Shown: positions 26,628-35,872 of the stretch, in pieces
How positions within the stretch are numbered: position 1 is the first letter of the stretch
How the letters are laid out: the number at the start of each line of letters is the position of its first letter
DNA from: Atlantibacter hermannii
Lineage (GTDB): Bacteria; Pseudomonadota; Gammaproteobacteria; Enterobacterales; Enterobacteriaceae
Assembly (NCBI RefSeq): GCF_009907385.1
Contig: NZ_JAAATR010000073.1
Span: forward strand, 1-64,000
Direction of reading: 5' to 3'
Length of the DNA: 64,000 nucleotides
The notes under the pieces: generated by a model
What the model saw: the letters and a program-made list of their open reading frames with translations, nothing else
What the model was told of the DNA's origin: nothing
The model's database searches: none
Program-made: the position numbers and the translations under genes

Positions 26628-27491
26628 TTATCGCATGCCGAGGGTATGTTGCCGGCAAAATGGGCAGGTGGAGTGTCCGGCAGTCCAGGCGCTGAACAGC
26701 TGGCCGCAGGTGTCGCAACGCTGCTGAATGATCGGTAAACGCTGCCCGGCATCGCTATTAAACGCCTTTACGCTGTGAATGGCGTCCGGGAAACAGACCG
26801 CCGTACACTGGCCGCAGCCGGTGCAACGGGCGTTGTCCAGCACGATATGGTCGGCCCCGAGGCGAATCGCCTGTTCGGGGCAGATGCGGGCACAGGCGCC
26901 GCACAGGTAGCATTGATCGGCGTTAAATTTAATCGCATAAGGGTTAATGGAAGTGACAGCGTCACGCAACGCGCGGCGACCCGCTGGCACTGACCCGCTG
27001 TCAGCGTCGTTAGCCATTCTCAGCCACTGGCGACGCCCGGTATTCACCGTATTCTCCGCAGGCTGCGCCAGCCGCCATACCGGCTGTTCGAGCATTCTGA
27101 GGGTAAGATTAAGTTCAGCAACCGCCCGCAGCCACCCCTCATCGGGCGTATCCAGCTCAATGGCCCGGATGCCGTAATGAAAATGCCACATCAGCAGTTC
27201 GTCTACGCAGGCAGGCTGGGCGCTGAGCGGCGCGCACAGACGATCCTGATGCCAGTGGCGTTTCACCGGGTAGATATTTTCCAGCGCGTCGGTCGGGCAG
27301 GCAAACAGGCAGCGCCCGCACTGATTACACCGGGCCTCATCGATAACAACATTGCCTTCAGTCAGCGAGATGGCAGTAAGGGGGCAAGCGTCAAGACAGG
27401 CCTGACAGGGATTTTTCTTCACCTTACGGCGAACGCATAACAACCCTGCGCCGGGCGGCGCAGGGTTCAGATTTAACGACAGCAGCGACAT
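26628..27491 (-). CDS. Polyferredoxin with C-terminal zinc-ribbon motif, in the dms operon
   Basis: 287 residues. It has two pairs of ferredoxin-type cysteine groups: CQACLDACP and CNQCGRCLFACP near residues 28-66, and CYLCGACARICP and CTGCGQCTAVCFP near residues 195-235. Between them is a long non-cysteine linker. The C terminus has a rubredoxin/zinc-ribbon-like CDTCGQ...CPFC. No signal peptide or membrane helix is seen, so it is probably cytoplasmic. It lies one base after the anchor gene and before the chaperone gene. DmsB already supplies four clusters, so this may shuttle electrons to, or help assemble, the enzyme; its exact role is unknown. Confidence 0.75.
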   Translation of the reverse strand: MSLLSLNLNPAPPGAGLLCVRRKVKKNPCQACLDACPLTAISLTEGNVVIDEARCNQCGRCLFACPTDALENIYPVKRHWHQDRLCAPLSAQPACVDELLMWHFHYGIRAIELDTPDEGWLRAVAELNLTLRMLEQPVWRLAQPAENTVNTGRRQWLRMANDADSGSVPAGRRALRDAVTSINPYAIKFNADQCYLCGACARICPEQAIRLGADHIVLDNARCTGCGQCTAVCFPDAIHSVKAFNSDAGQRLPIIQQRCDTCGQLFSAWTAGHSTCPFCRQHTLGMR

Positions 27492-27492
27492 A

Positions 27493-28320
27493 TCAACTCA
27501 GGCTAAAAAAGACATAGCGCGCCATGATTTCCGCTATCACCAGCAGCACGCTGCCGGTGAGGGCGATGCCACGGGCGATGCGCGGCTGACGCAGGGAAAG
27601 CGCAAACAGCGCCGCCCCCACCGCCATCAGGCACCAGGCCGCGATACGCACGCTGGCTAAGCCCTCAAATGCCGCCATCGCCTGCAACGGGAACGTGACA
27701 ACGTCACTCACACGCGACTGCGCCAGGAAGCTCATATACGCTGGCTGTTCGACCAGGCGTGCCGCCACGGCGACCACCACCGCAGTTACCGCCAGCTTCG
27801 CCAGATCGCGCATTTCACCGTTACGCCCCTGCGGCACCAGCATCAGCATCGCCAGCACGGCGCCGAGGATCAGCACCGAGCCGTAGAACATAAAGAAGGT
27901 GTTGATGTGCATCCAGGTGACAACCGACGCGCTGATGTAGATATGGCTCATGCAATACACATCCACCAGCCCGATAAGCCCGGCCAGCAATGCCAGCAGC
28001 GGCACGACACGTCGGGCGAACAGCGCCAGCAGCGTCGTGACGCCAAGCACGCCCAGATACAGCGCGGCAAAGACGATTTCACGGCTCAGCCAGGAGCTGG
28101 CGATATGGCGCAACGAGTTAAACGCGTTGAGCGGATAGCCCAGATGCGTCACCGATGCGATCAGCCCCACGCCGCCCATTACGCAGCTGACAACCAGCGC
28201 CACGCGCTGCGCCTGGCTGTTTGCCTCGCGGTTAAAGGCGTTAACGGCGGTGAACAGCGTCAGACCCACCGACGCCTGCACCAGCAGAGTAAAAATCAAT
28301 AATGGCCATTCATGCATCAT
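27493..28320 (-). CDS. dmsC: DmsC-family membrane anchor, quinol-oxidising subunit
   Basis: 275 residues, eight predicted helices. It has the DmsC-type N terminus (HEWPLLIFTLLVQASVGLTL) and the block HLGYPLNAFNSLRHIASSWL that is characteristic of DmsC/YnfH. It anchors the AB dimer at the membrane and oxidises menaquinol. The start overlaps the dmsB-like stop by four bases. Confidence 0.88.
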   Translation of the reverse strand: MMHEWPLLIFTLLVQASVGLTLFTAVNAFNREANSQAQRVALVVSCVMGGVGLIASVTHLGYPLNAFNSLRHIASSWLSREIVFAALYLGVLGVTTLLALFARRVVPLLALLAGLIGLVDVYCMSHIYISASVVTWMHINTFFMFYGSVLILGAVLAMLMLVPQGRNGEMRDLAKLAVTAVVVAVAARLVEQPAYMSFLAQSRVSDVVTFPLQAMAAFEGLASVRIAAWCLMAVGAALFALSLRQPRIARGIALTGSVLLVIAEIMARYVFFSLS

Positions 28321-28940
28321 GAGTTACTTCCCTTTTCAGCGCCCTGATGCGGCTTCACCACCAGGTTCGGTTGCGTGATCGCCGAATCCGGCAGTCCCTG
28401 GACGTCGCACAGCGTGCCGTACTGCTTGCGCAGTTCATCAATCGGGCCGAACTTAATCGCGCCCAGCGGACAGGTCGCCACGCAAATCGGATCGTCGCCT
28501 TTTGCCTGCAAATCGACGCAGAAATCGCACTTCGACATCTGCCCCGCTTCTTTATCAAACTGCGGCGCGCCGTAAGGGCACGACCAGGCGCAGTAGCCGC
28601 AGCCAATGCACTTACTGGTATCGACCCGCACGATGCCGTCGCCCGGGCGTTTATGCATCGCCGTGGTCGGGCAGTTTTTGGTGCAAATCGGATCCGCGCA
28701 GTGGTTGCAGGAAATCGACAGCGTGTAGGCGTAGACGTTGTTTTCCAGCCCGCCGCTGCCGGTCGGGGTAAATCCGCCGCCGTTGACTTCGTACACCCGG
28801 CGGAAACGACGGCCCGGCTCCAGATTGTTTTTGTCCTTACAGGCGACCTGGCAGGCTTTGCACCCGGAGCAGCGCGATGAATCGATATAAAAACCCAGTT
28901 GCTTATCGCTTACCGGGGGAAACTCCATGTATTGGCTCAT
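28317..28940 (-). CDS. dmsB: DmsB-family iron-sulfur electron-transfer subunit
   Basis: 207 residues with four ferredoxin-type groups: CSGCKACQVACKDKN, CNHCADPICTKNCP, CIGCGYCAWSCPYG and CDFCVDLQAKGDDPICVATC. It links the quinol-oxidising anchor to the molybdenum subunit. It overlaps the catalytic-subunit gene by four bases. Which DMSO or S-/N-oxide the enzyme prefers cannot be read from this subunit. Confidence 0.92.
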   Translation of the reverse strand: MSQYMEFPPVSDKQLGFYIDSSRCSGCKACQVACKDKNNLEPGRRFRRVYEVNGGGFTPTGSGGLENNVYAYTLSISCNHCADPICTKNCPTTAMHKRPGDGIVRVDTSKCIGCGYCAWSCPYGAPQFDKEAGQMSKCDFCVDLQAKGDDPICVATCPLGAIKFGPIDELRKQYGTLCDVQGLPDSAITQPNLVVKPHQGAEKGSNS

Positions 28941-31324
28941 GCTTTCTCAACCTCAACCAGCATTGTTTGATGCGAATTCCCTTTTGCCAGGGGGGTGATG
29001 CGGGTGGAACTCAGCACGTTGGCGCAGCCGCCGCGATCCACGCCCGACGCGTCCGGCTGCCACCAGGCACCTGCCTGAAGCGCCACCACGCCGGGGATAA
29101 TGCGCGGCGTCACCTCCGCGGGCACCATGCTGATGCCGCGATCGTTATGGATGCGCACGTTGTCGCCCTGCGCGATGCCACGGCGCGCAGCATCCTGCGG
29201 GTTAATCCACAGCTTCTGGGTCTGGGCTTCCTGCAACCACGGGTTGGCGTACTGCGTGGAGTTGGCGCGGTTTTTCCCTTTCCAGGTGATCAGTTGCAGC
29301 GGATATTTTGCGGTCAGCGCATCCTGCGGCCCTTCGTGGGCGGGCACGTAATGGGACAACGCCGGAATCTCCGGGTTGTTCATGTCATATAGCCGTTTCG
29401 AGAAGATTTCGATTTTCCCGGACGGCGTTTTGAACGGATTGTTCTGCGGGTCGCGGATGTTATCGGCGAACGCCACATACGGCTCGCTTTTGAACAGGTG
29501 ACGACGCTGAACCTGCAACTGCGCAAAGCTCGGTATGTTTTCTGCGGGCATCGCGGCGCGGGTGGTTTCGACGATATGCTCGATCCACTGTTTTTCATCG
29601 CGTCCTTCGCTGAAGGCCGGCTCCACGCCCAGCTTCGCGGCGACCTCACGCAGCCATTCATAATCTGAACGGCGCTCGAATTCCGGCTCGACCAGTTTTT
29701 CTGACAGGATCACGTAGTTGCCGGTGCCCCAGGTTTCGCCGATGTTCCAGCGCTCCATAAAGCTGGTTTCCGGCAGCAGCAGATCGGCATATCTGGCGCT
29801 GGGCGTCAGGTACAGATCGCTGGCGACGATAAACTCGATTTTTGATTCATCTTCCAGCAGCTTCGCCGCCTTATTGATGTCCGGGTTCTGGTTCGCCAGA
29901 TAGTTACCCGCCAGGGTAAACAGAATGCGGATATTGCTGTCGAGTTTGTCAGCCCCTTTCAGCCCCTGCTCCGGCGTGACTTTGCTGGCGTCTTCCGCCG
30001 CCTGCATCCAGTTCATCACCGAAATTTTCGCCGCGATCGGGTTTTCGATGCTTTCCGGCTCGCTCATAAATTTGCGGTTGCCGATACCGCCGTAACCTGC
30101 CGCCCAGCTGCCTTTTTTACCGACGTTGCCGGTGATCGTAGCCAGCAGCGTAGAGCCGCGCGCGGTGCGCTCGCCGCAGATATGGCGCTGCGGCCCCCAC
30201 CCCTGGATCAGCGCCGCCGGTTTGGCGGTGGCATACTCCCGCGCCAGTTGGCGAATGGTATTGGCCGGGACTTTAGTGATCGGCTCCGCCCACTCCGGGG
30301 TTTTCGCCACGCCATCTTTCGCGCCGGTCAGGTAAGCCACCAGCGATTCATTGGCCGGGACGCCTTCCGGCATGCTGGCTTCGTCAAAACCGAGGGTGTA
30401 GCGGGCGATTAAGTCTTTATCGTGCAGATTCTCGGTGATGATGACGTACATCATCGCGTCCATCAGCGCGTTATCGGTGGTGGGCAGCAGCGGGATCCAC
30501 TGATCCGCCAGCGACGCGACAGTATCGGAATAACGCGGATCGATCACGATAAAGCGCGTGCCGTTGCGTTTCATTTGCTGGAAGTAGTGATTGGCGTGCC
30601 CAAAGATGGTTTCGTTGGTGTTGTGGCCCCACAAAATCACCAGCGGGGTTTCCAGCAGGGTATCCAGCGAGCTGCCGGTGGCGGGCGTGCCGTAGGTGTA
30701 CGGCGTGGCGGCGGCGGTGTTGCCCATGCTCACGGAGTGATAGTACTCAAGATAGCCGCCAGTCAGGTTCAGCAGGCGGCGCACCATTTTATCCCCGGAG
30801 AAGGTGCCGCCGCTGACGGCGGTCCCGACATGCACGTAGCGTGAGGCCGGGCCATATTTGGCGGTGATCCGCTTGAGATTGTCGGCGATGAGCGTAGTGG
30901 CTTCATCCCAGCTGATTTTTTCAAATTTCCCTTCGCCGCGCTTGCCGACGCGCTTCATCGGGTATTTCAGACGGTCCGGATGATAGACGAATTTACGGTA
31001 GCCGCGCCCGCGAATACAGGCGCGCATGATCGGCATCGCCTCGTCCAGTTCAGCGTCCGGCAGCGTGGTGATGCGCGTGACGATGCCCTGGTCGACGTGG
31101 GCGCGTATATCGCATTTGCCGCCGCAGTCGAAAGTGCTACAGGTGGGCACCACGCGCCCGGTGTCCTGCGCAGCAGCGGGTGATGCAGTGGGGGCTGGCG
31201 ATTCGGTTGCGGCAGAAACAAACTGCGGCACCACCAGGGGTACGGCGGCCAGTGCGGCGCTGGCCTGGATAAAGCGACGACGGCTAACGGTCGTTATTCC
31301 GCTTTCGTCTTCCATGATTGGCAT
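28937..31324 (-). CDS. dmsA: DmsA-family molybdopterin oxidoreductase
   Basis: 795 residues. A Tat signal (VSRRRFIQASAALAAVPLVV) precedes the cluster motif CSTFDCGGKCDIRAHVDQG, the MKRVGKRGEGKFEKISWDEA block and the bis-MGD domains ending in a barrel (GDNVRIHNDRGISMVPAEVT). It belongs to the DMSO/selenate/S-oxide reductase branch and resembles the second DmsA set of Salmonella and Citrobacter more than E. coli dmsA. Five genes run leftward from it with almost no spacing. An FNR-like box at 31414-31427 suggests anaerobic induction. The substrate is uncertain. Confidence 0.88.
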   Translation of the reverse strand: MPIMEDESGITTVSRRRFIQASAALAAVPLVVPQFVSAATESPAPTASPAAAQDTGRVVPTCSTFDCGGKCDIRAHVDQGIVTRITTLPDAELDEAMPIMRACIRGRGYRKFVYHPDRLKYPMKRVGKRGEGKFEKISWDEATTLIADNLKRITAKYGPASRYVHVGTAVSGGTFSGDKMVRRLLNLTGGYLEYYHSVSMGNTAAATPYTYGTPATGSSLDTLLETPLVILWGHNTNETIFGHANHYFQQMKRNGTRFIVIDPRYSDTVASLADQWIPLLPTTDNALMDAMMYVIITENLHDKDLIARYTLGFDEASMPEGVPANESLVAYLTGAKDGVAKTPEWAEPITKVPANTIRQLAREYATAKPAALIQGWGPQRHICGERTARGSTLLATITGNVGKKGSWAAGYGGIGNRKFMSEPESIENPIAAKISVMNWMQAAEDASKVTPEQGLKGADKLDSNIRILFTLAGNYLANQNPDINKAAKLLEDESKIEFIVASDLYLTPSARYADLLLPETSFMERWNIGETWGTGNYVILSEKLVEPEFERRSDYEWLREVAAKLGVEPAFSEGRDEKQWIEHIVETTRAAMPAENIPSFAQLQVQRRHLFKSEPYVAFADNIRDPQNNPFKTPSGKIEIFSKRLYDMNNPEIPALSHYVPAHEGPQDALTAKYPLQLITWKGKNRANSTQYANPWLQEAQTQKLWINPQDAARRGIAQGDNVRIHNDRGISMVPAEVTPRIIPGVVALQAGAWWQPDASGVDRGGCANVLSSTRITPLAKGNSHQTMLVEVEKA

Positions 31325-31413
31325 GACATCACTCTCTTCATAGGCATTGAGAAAGTGTGTATTTTTGGAGAGCTATCCGACAGGTAGTTTGATGAAACGC
31401 AGCAAATAGCGGA

Positions 31414-31427
31414 TTAACGGAAATCAA
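31414..31427 (-). promoter_or_regulatory. FNR-like box upstream of the dms operon
   Basis: On the minus strand the sequence is TTGATTTCCGTTAA, 8 of 10 matches to TTGAT-N4-ATCAA. It lies about 90 bases before the dmsA-like ATG, consistent with an FNR site near -41 and a leader of some 50 bases. Confidence 0.5.
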
Positions 31428-31561
31428 GGGGTATTTTTCGGAATGGAATGAGAATACTTATTAACTTCATCAGAATTTTGTGCTGAATGTTAACAAGTCA
31501 CCCCCTGACCCGTGTCCGTTTGTGTTCGTGTGCAACCAAAGGATCGCACCCGACGGCGCGC

Positions 31562-32314
31562 TTAGCGGGCAACGATTTTACAGTTCCAGTGCGCGTCCGC
31601 CGCATTCTGGTTAGCGGCGATCTCCAGCGACAGCGTGGCGTTTTTAACGTAGGTAATGCTGTACTCCAGCACCACATCATCAGGATTGCGGGCAATACGC
31701 TCGATTTTGAACAGCGGCTCACCCGGCTCACAGTCCAGCAGGCGCGCCAGGCGAGGGTCGCAGACCACCGGCGCAAAACTTTCCTTCGCGTGGGTCGGCG
31801 AATAGCCAAAGGCTTCACGCAGTTGGGAATAGAGCGTGCTTTCGTCATCAATATGGCTGAGATCGTTATAAAAGCGGCCGTTTAACCAGCTCAGGGAATG
31901 CCCAACGATGCGGTCGCCCTGCTGCATGCGCCGCTCCAGCCGCATCAGCTGGCTGCCGACTTCCAGCCCCATCTGCCGGGCGACATCATGGTCCGCCATG
32001 GTCGCCAGCAGGGAAACCACCTCAGCCCGGATCGGCTGAGGCGCGCCGAAGGCCACCAGCACATCCGGTAAATCGGTATAGTGCTTAAGCAGCGCGTCGC
32101 GGTTGATGAACGTGCCCTTCCCCTGCTCGCGATACACCATCCCGCCGCTAACCAGTGAATCGATCGCCTGTTTAATGGTGCCGCGCGCCACATTAAACTC
32201 ATCGGCCAGGATCAACTCGCCGGGCAGCCTGTCGGTATAGGTACACGACAGAATACGCTGCAAAATGATGTTTTTGATTTTGAGGTAAAGCGGGAGTCCA
32301 TCAGACTCGAACAT
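31562..32314 (-). CDS. GntR-family (UTRA domain) transcriptional regulator
   Basis: 250 residues. An N-terminal GntR winged helix (PLYLKIKNIILQRI, then LILADEFNVARGTIKQAIDSL and YREQGKGTFI) is followed by a UTRA ligand domain (about 90-245). UTRA regulators sense small, often phosphorylated, carbon compounds. It is the last gene of the seven-gene PTS operon, 13 bases after the SIS gene, and probably represses it through the inverted repeats upstream of the phosphotriesterase-like gene. Confidence 0.9.
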   Translation of the reverse strand: MFESDGLPLYLKIKNIILQRILSCTYTDRLPGELILADEFNVARGTIKQAIDSLVSGGMVYREQGKGTFINRDALLKHYTDLPDVLVAFGAPQPIRAEVVSLLATMADHDVARQMGLEVGSQLMRLERRMQQGDRIVGHSLSWLNGRFYNDLSHIDDESTLYSQLREAFGYSPTHAKESFAPVVCDPRLARLLDCEPGEPLFKIERIARNPDDVVLEYSITYVKNATLSLEIAANQNAADAHWNCKIVAR

Positions 32315-32327
32315 ACGGTTGCTCCAC

Positions 32328-33068
32328 TCAGAGGTAGAAGATTCGGCTCCGGTAAGCGTCCATTATATCCCGATTTATCTGCTGATTGCCGTCTATGTTT
32401 GCGCTGGCAAGGATCGGCGGCTCCACGCCGTTCTCCTGCATCAGCTCGCACACGCGCAGCACCAGGCTGTTGGCGATCGTCGCTCCCATGATGGTCGACA
32501 GCGGCGCGGCTTTCTGCGCCAGGCCCGGCAGGCTGACCGCCGCATCGCCGTAGTCGCACTGGTTGTCCAGCGTGATGTCCGCCGCTTCGGCCAGCAGTTT
32601 GCCGCTGGAGTGGCGCGAGGTGACGCGCTTCGCCGTTTCCATGCTGGTAATGGCGATCACCGTCGCGCCGCAGGCTTTGGCTGCCAGCGCCACGTCGAGG
32701 GTGATGGCGTTGCGCCCGGAAACTGAATGGATAATCAGCGTGTCCCCCGCTTCCAGCGGGGAGCTTTCCACCATCACTTTCCCCAGCCCTTCGACATTTT
32801 CTACTGCGCTGGTGAGCGTCAGCGGGCGCACGTTGAGCATCAGCGCCGGGGAAAACAGCGGATTGACGATAGCCAGGCCGCCAGCGCGATAACTCATCTC
32901 CTCTGCCAGGATCCCGGCGTGGCTGGCGCCAAACACAAACAGGTTGCGGCCTTTCAGCACCGTGTCGAACATCGCCCGGGCGGCGCGGTCGAGCGTCTCC
33001 TGCTGCGCCGCCAGCTGCGCCAGCTTTTGCTGGATCTGCGCAAAATACGCGTTCACTGCGTGACTCAT
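32328..33068 (-). CDS. SIS-domain sugar isomerase/aldolase-like protein
   Basis: 246 residues, one SIS domain of the UPF0309 sort. Phosphosugar-binding serines lie in FVFGASHAGILAEEMSYRAG and IIHSVSGRNAITLDVALAAK; a third block is HSSGKLLAEAADITLDN. SIS proteins bind and often isomerise amino-sugar or ketose phosphates. Sitting directly after the EIIC gene, it probably processes the phosphorylated product delivered by the PTS. The reaction is not predictable further. Confidence 0.85.
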   Translation of the reverse strand: MSHAVNAYFAQIQQKLAQLAAQQETLDRAARAMFDTVLKGRNLFVFGASHAGILAEEMSYRAGGLAIVNPLFSPALMLNVRPLTLTSAVENVEGLGKVMVESSPLEAGDTLIIHSVSGRNAITLDVALAAKACGATVIAITSMETAKRVTSRHSSGKLLAEAADITLDNQCDYGDAAVSLPGLAQKAAPLSTIMGATIANSLVLRVCELMQENGVEPPILASANIDGNQQINRDIMDAYRSRIFYL

Positions 33069-33079
33069 GGTTATCTCCC

Positions 33080-34390
33080 TCAGAACGTCAGCAGACGGGT
33101 TAAGGCGCTAATCAGCGGCGACAGCACGAACATATCGCTGTCCCCGGCCCACAGCGCGGTATCCGGCACGGTGTTATTAATGAAGTAGCTGACGCAGAAG
33201 TATTGCCCCCAGGCCACCACCGTCGAGGTGATAAAGCCTGCCAGCAGCGCGCCCTTATAGCCGCCCGTGACGTTGCCGAATACGCCGGCGGTGCCCGCAT
33301 GGAAGAAAATCACGATCATGCTGGGGATAAACACGTAACCGGTGTAATGACCAATCAGCGTGAGCCACAGCAGCGAGCCGACAAACGCGCCCACAAAGCC
33401 CAGCACCACCGCGTTCGGCGCGAAGTTAAACAGGATCGGGCAGTCCAGCGCAGGACGCGCGCCGGGAACCAGCCGCGAGCCGATGCCGTTAAACGCCGGC
33501 ACCATTTCGCCGATAAACATCCGCACGCCGAGCAGCACCACCGCAATCCCGCCGGTAAACATCAGCGACTGCTTCAGGGCATAGATGTAGAAGCTCAAAT
33601 CGCCGGACTGCGCCAGGATCTCCGCCGCTTTCGGGGTGCCTTTGATTTGCAGAATAAAGGTGCCGATAAAAAACAGCAGCGTCATGGTCAGCGCGGTCAC
33701 CACGTTGGAATCACGCAGGAAGCCGAGCTTTTTCGGCACCTGGATGTCTTCCGAGCTGATGCTGTTGCGGGAAAACAGTTTGCCGAATATCGCCCCCAGC
33801 AGCGCCACCGACGCCGAGGTATGGCCGAGCGCAATGTTGTCGTTGCCGGTGATTTTGCGCACCCACGGCTGTACCAGCGCCGGTTGCAGCGTCCAGTACA
33901 GGCCCATGATCACGGTGAGCATCAGCGTCAGTTGCCAGCCCGAGATCGCCGGGTTGCTGTTCACCATCACGCCCGCGAAGATCATGGTGGTCCAGAACAT
34001 CATGTGCCCGGTCAGGTAGATGTATTTAAAGCGTGTCAGGCGCGCCAGCAGCAGGTTGAAGGCGAACCCGCCCGCGATGGCGATGGTGACGCTGCTGCCG
34101 TAGCGCTCGCTGAACTTCACCTGGCCGATAATATTGGTCAGGTTCATGGAGCTTAAGCCGAACACTTCGGTCCAGATGGGCTGGAAGATCAGCAGCGCAG
34201 AGACAATAATTCCCGCCCCGGCACCGATGATCAAAAAGCCTAAAATCCCCTTCAGGGTGCCGGAGACAATATCCGCCAGCGGTTTGTTTTGCAGCACCAG
34301 CCCGAGCAGCACGATCAGGCCAATCAGGATGGACGCTTCGCCGAAGATATTGACGGTGATCCAACGCAGTACGCCGATAAATTCGTTCAT
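33080..34390 (-). CDS. PTS EIIC subunit, ascorbate (UlaA/SgaT) family
   Basis: 436 residues with about eleven hydrophobic segments, of the EIIC family including UlaA. It starts RWITVNIFGEASILIGLIVL; FNGIGSRLVPGARPALDCPI is the conserved loop. It forms the membrane channel of the transporter with the EIIB and EIIA genes upstream. UlaA moves ascorbate, but this subunit differs and its neighbours lack the ula enzymes, so the substrate is probably another compound. Confidence 0.88.
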   Translation of the reverse strand: MNEFIGVLRWITVNIFGEASILIGLIVLLGLVLQNKPLADIVSGTLKGILGFLIIGAGAGIIVSALLIFQPIWTEVFGLSSMNLTNIIGQVKFSERYGSSVTIAIAGGFAFNLLLARLTRFKYIYLTGHMMFWTTMIFAGVMVNSNPAISGWQLTLMLTVIMGLYWTLQPALVQPWVRKITGNDNIALGHTSASVALLGAIFGKLFSRNSISSEDIQVPKKLGFLRDSNVVTALTMTLLFFIGTFILQIKGTPKAAEILAQSGDLSFYIYALKQSLMFTGGIAVVLLGVRMFIGEMVPAFNGIGSRLVPGARPALDCPILFNFAPNAVVLGFVGAFVGSLLWLTLIGHYTGYVFIPSMIVIFFHAGTAGVFGNVTGGYKGALLAGFITSTVVAWGQYFCVSYFINNTVPDTALWAGDSDMFVLSPLISALTRLLTF

Positions 34391-34394
34391 GGTC

Positions 34395-34673
34395 TTACCC
34401 CTGAGTAAGAATGCCTGCGTTGACCAGCGCCTGGGTGATTTCGTTGGTGTCGATGTAGTTGTTCACCACCACCACCGGGCAGGAAAGATGCTGCAAATTG
34501 CCCACCAGCTCGGCGTTCGTGATCACCAGATCGGCATTCGCCGACGCGGCGGCGGACACGTCCATATGCTCGACGTTGGCCTCCACGCCGTGCTTTTTCA
34601 GCACCGTTTCCACGTTCATGCGTAAAATTAAGCTCGACCCCATTCCCAAACCGCAGACAGTGAGTATTTTCAT
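34395..34673 (-). CDS. PTS EIIB subunit, ascorbate/galactitol type
   Basis: 92 residues. The active-site cysteine is C7 in MKILTVCGLGMGSSLILRM, the P-loop-like signature of the lactose/ascorbate EIIB fold. It carries phosphate from EIIA to the incoming substrate. The ATG at 34673 is preferred, since GGAGAAATAAC precedes it; a longer frame adds 13 unsupported residues. Confidence 0.9.
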   Translation of the reverse strand: MKILTVCGLGMGSSLILRMNVETVLKKHGVEANVEHMDVSAAASANADLVITNAELVGNLQHLSCPVVVVNNYIDTNEITQALVNAGILTQG

Positions 34674-34701
34674 TGTTATTTCTCCAGACGGACGTAGTGG
34701 T

Positions 34702-35136
34702 TTATTCCGCATCGATCATCAGACGGTAAATCTGCTGCGCATCATGGGAATTCATTAAGGTTTGCAGGTTTTCCTCATCACCCAGCAGGGTGACAATTTT
34801 TTGAATCAACTGAATATGCTGATCGCTGTTGGTGGCGGACAGCCCCAGCACCAGCTGCACCGGGTCGTTTTCCGCGTGGCCAAACTCCACCGGTTCGCGT
34901 AGCCGCACCAGGCTGATTTGCGGGGCAATCGCCCCGTTCTCTGGCCGCGCGTGGGGCATCGCCAGGCCCGGCGCGATCACAAAATAGGGGCCGAACTGGT
35001 GATAGCTGTCGATCATCGCCTGGGTGTATTGCTCGCTACAGGCCCCGGCGGCGCACAGCGCGTCGCCGGATTTGCGAATCGCCTCGTCGGCAGACGTGGC
35101 CGGGTAATCCAGATGGATTGCGTTCGGGCTGATCAT
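34702..35136 (-). CDS. PTS EIIA subunit, mannitol/fructose/ascorbate type
   Basis: 144 residues of the PTS_EIIA_2 fold. The phospho-histidine is H62 in APGLAMPHARPENGAIAPQI. It accepts phosphate from HPr and passes it to EIIB. It overlaps the creatininase-family gene by four bases and lies 28 bases before EIIB. Confidence 0.9.
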   Translation of the reverse strand: MISPNAIHLDYPATSADEAIRKSGDALCAAGACSEQYTQAMIDSYHQFGPYFVIAPGLAMPHARPENGAIAPQISLVRLREPVEFGHAENDPVQLVLGLSATNSDQHIQLIQKIVTLLGDEENLQTLMNSHDAQQIYRLMIDAE

Positions 35137-35864
35137 TGCGCCTCCCTGATAATGCGTTTAATGGACGCTAACGTGGTTTCCAGCGCCTGTTGAACAAAGG
35201 CTTCGCCTTTTTCCACGCTGGCGCAACGCGGATCGCCGAGCACCGAGTAATCGGAAAACGCGGTCCAGGGCTCGGGGCGGTAGCGGAAATCCTCCGGGAA
35301 CGCGGGGTAATGCTCGCGCGCCCGGGACATATCCACCGCCTCCGGCGCGAGCGCCAGCATCAATGACGTTTCAATTTCATCGGCATGCATATAGCCAGGA
35401 TAGGCCACCGCCGATTCGCGCAGCTTCGCCACACAGCCGTCCATCCCCGCCCAGCTGTAACTCAGCAGCGTGATGCCCTCCTCGCGAAGCTGGCGGGCCG
35501 CCGCTTTGATGGCGTCGAAATTGCCGTAATGGGCGTTGATCACCGCCGTGGTGGTAATGCCGTAGCCCGCCATATTGCGCGCCAGGCTGACCAGCAGATC
35601 CCCCAGTAGCGCGTTGCCGATATCAATCGCCCCGGCATGACCGCGCAGCGACCACACCTGGCTGTAGGCGATCACCGGCAGGGTGATGGCATCCTCGCCC
35701 AGCGCGCTGTCCAGCCGTTCGCAAAAGCGTTCGGCTAACAGGTTATCGGTATCCAGCGGCAGGTGATCGCCGTGCGGCTCCACTGCCCCCAGCGGCAGCA
35801 GCGCGATTCTGGCCCTGGGGAGGGCCGCTTTCGCCTGCTGCTCGTTAAGTTGATGCAGTTTCAT
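35133..35864 (-). CDS. Creatininase-family amidohydrolase
   Basis: 243 residues of the creatininase/FAPy-hydrolase fold. Metal-binding residues are visible: E and H in LLPLGAVEPHGDHLPLDTDN, the NAHYGN block, and H/E in GYMHADEIETSLMLAL. Members open cyclic or linear amide bonds (creatinine, formamidopyrimidines). Inside a PTS operon it may hydrolyse an amide or lactam in the imported compound. Overlaps EIIA by four bases. Confidence 0.87.
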   Translation of the reverse strand: MKLHQLNEQQAKAALPRARIALLPLGAVEPHGDHLPLDTDNLLAERFCERLDSALGEDAITLPVIAYSQVWSLRGHAGAIDIGNALLGDLLVSLARNMAGYGITTTAVINAHYGNFDAIKAAARQLREEGITLLSYSWAGMDGCVAKLRESAVAYPGYMHADEIETSLMLALAPEAVDMSRAREHYPAFPEDFRYRPEPWTAFSDYSVLGDPRCASVEKGEAFVQQALETTLASIKRIIREAQ

Positions 35865-35872
35865 AGGCTGCC

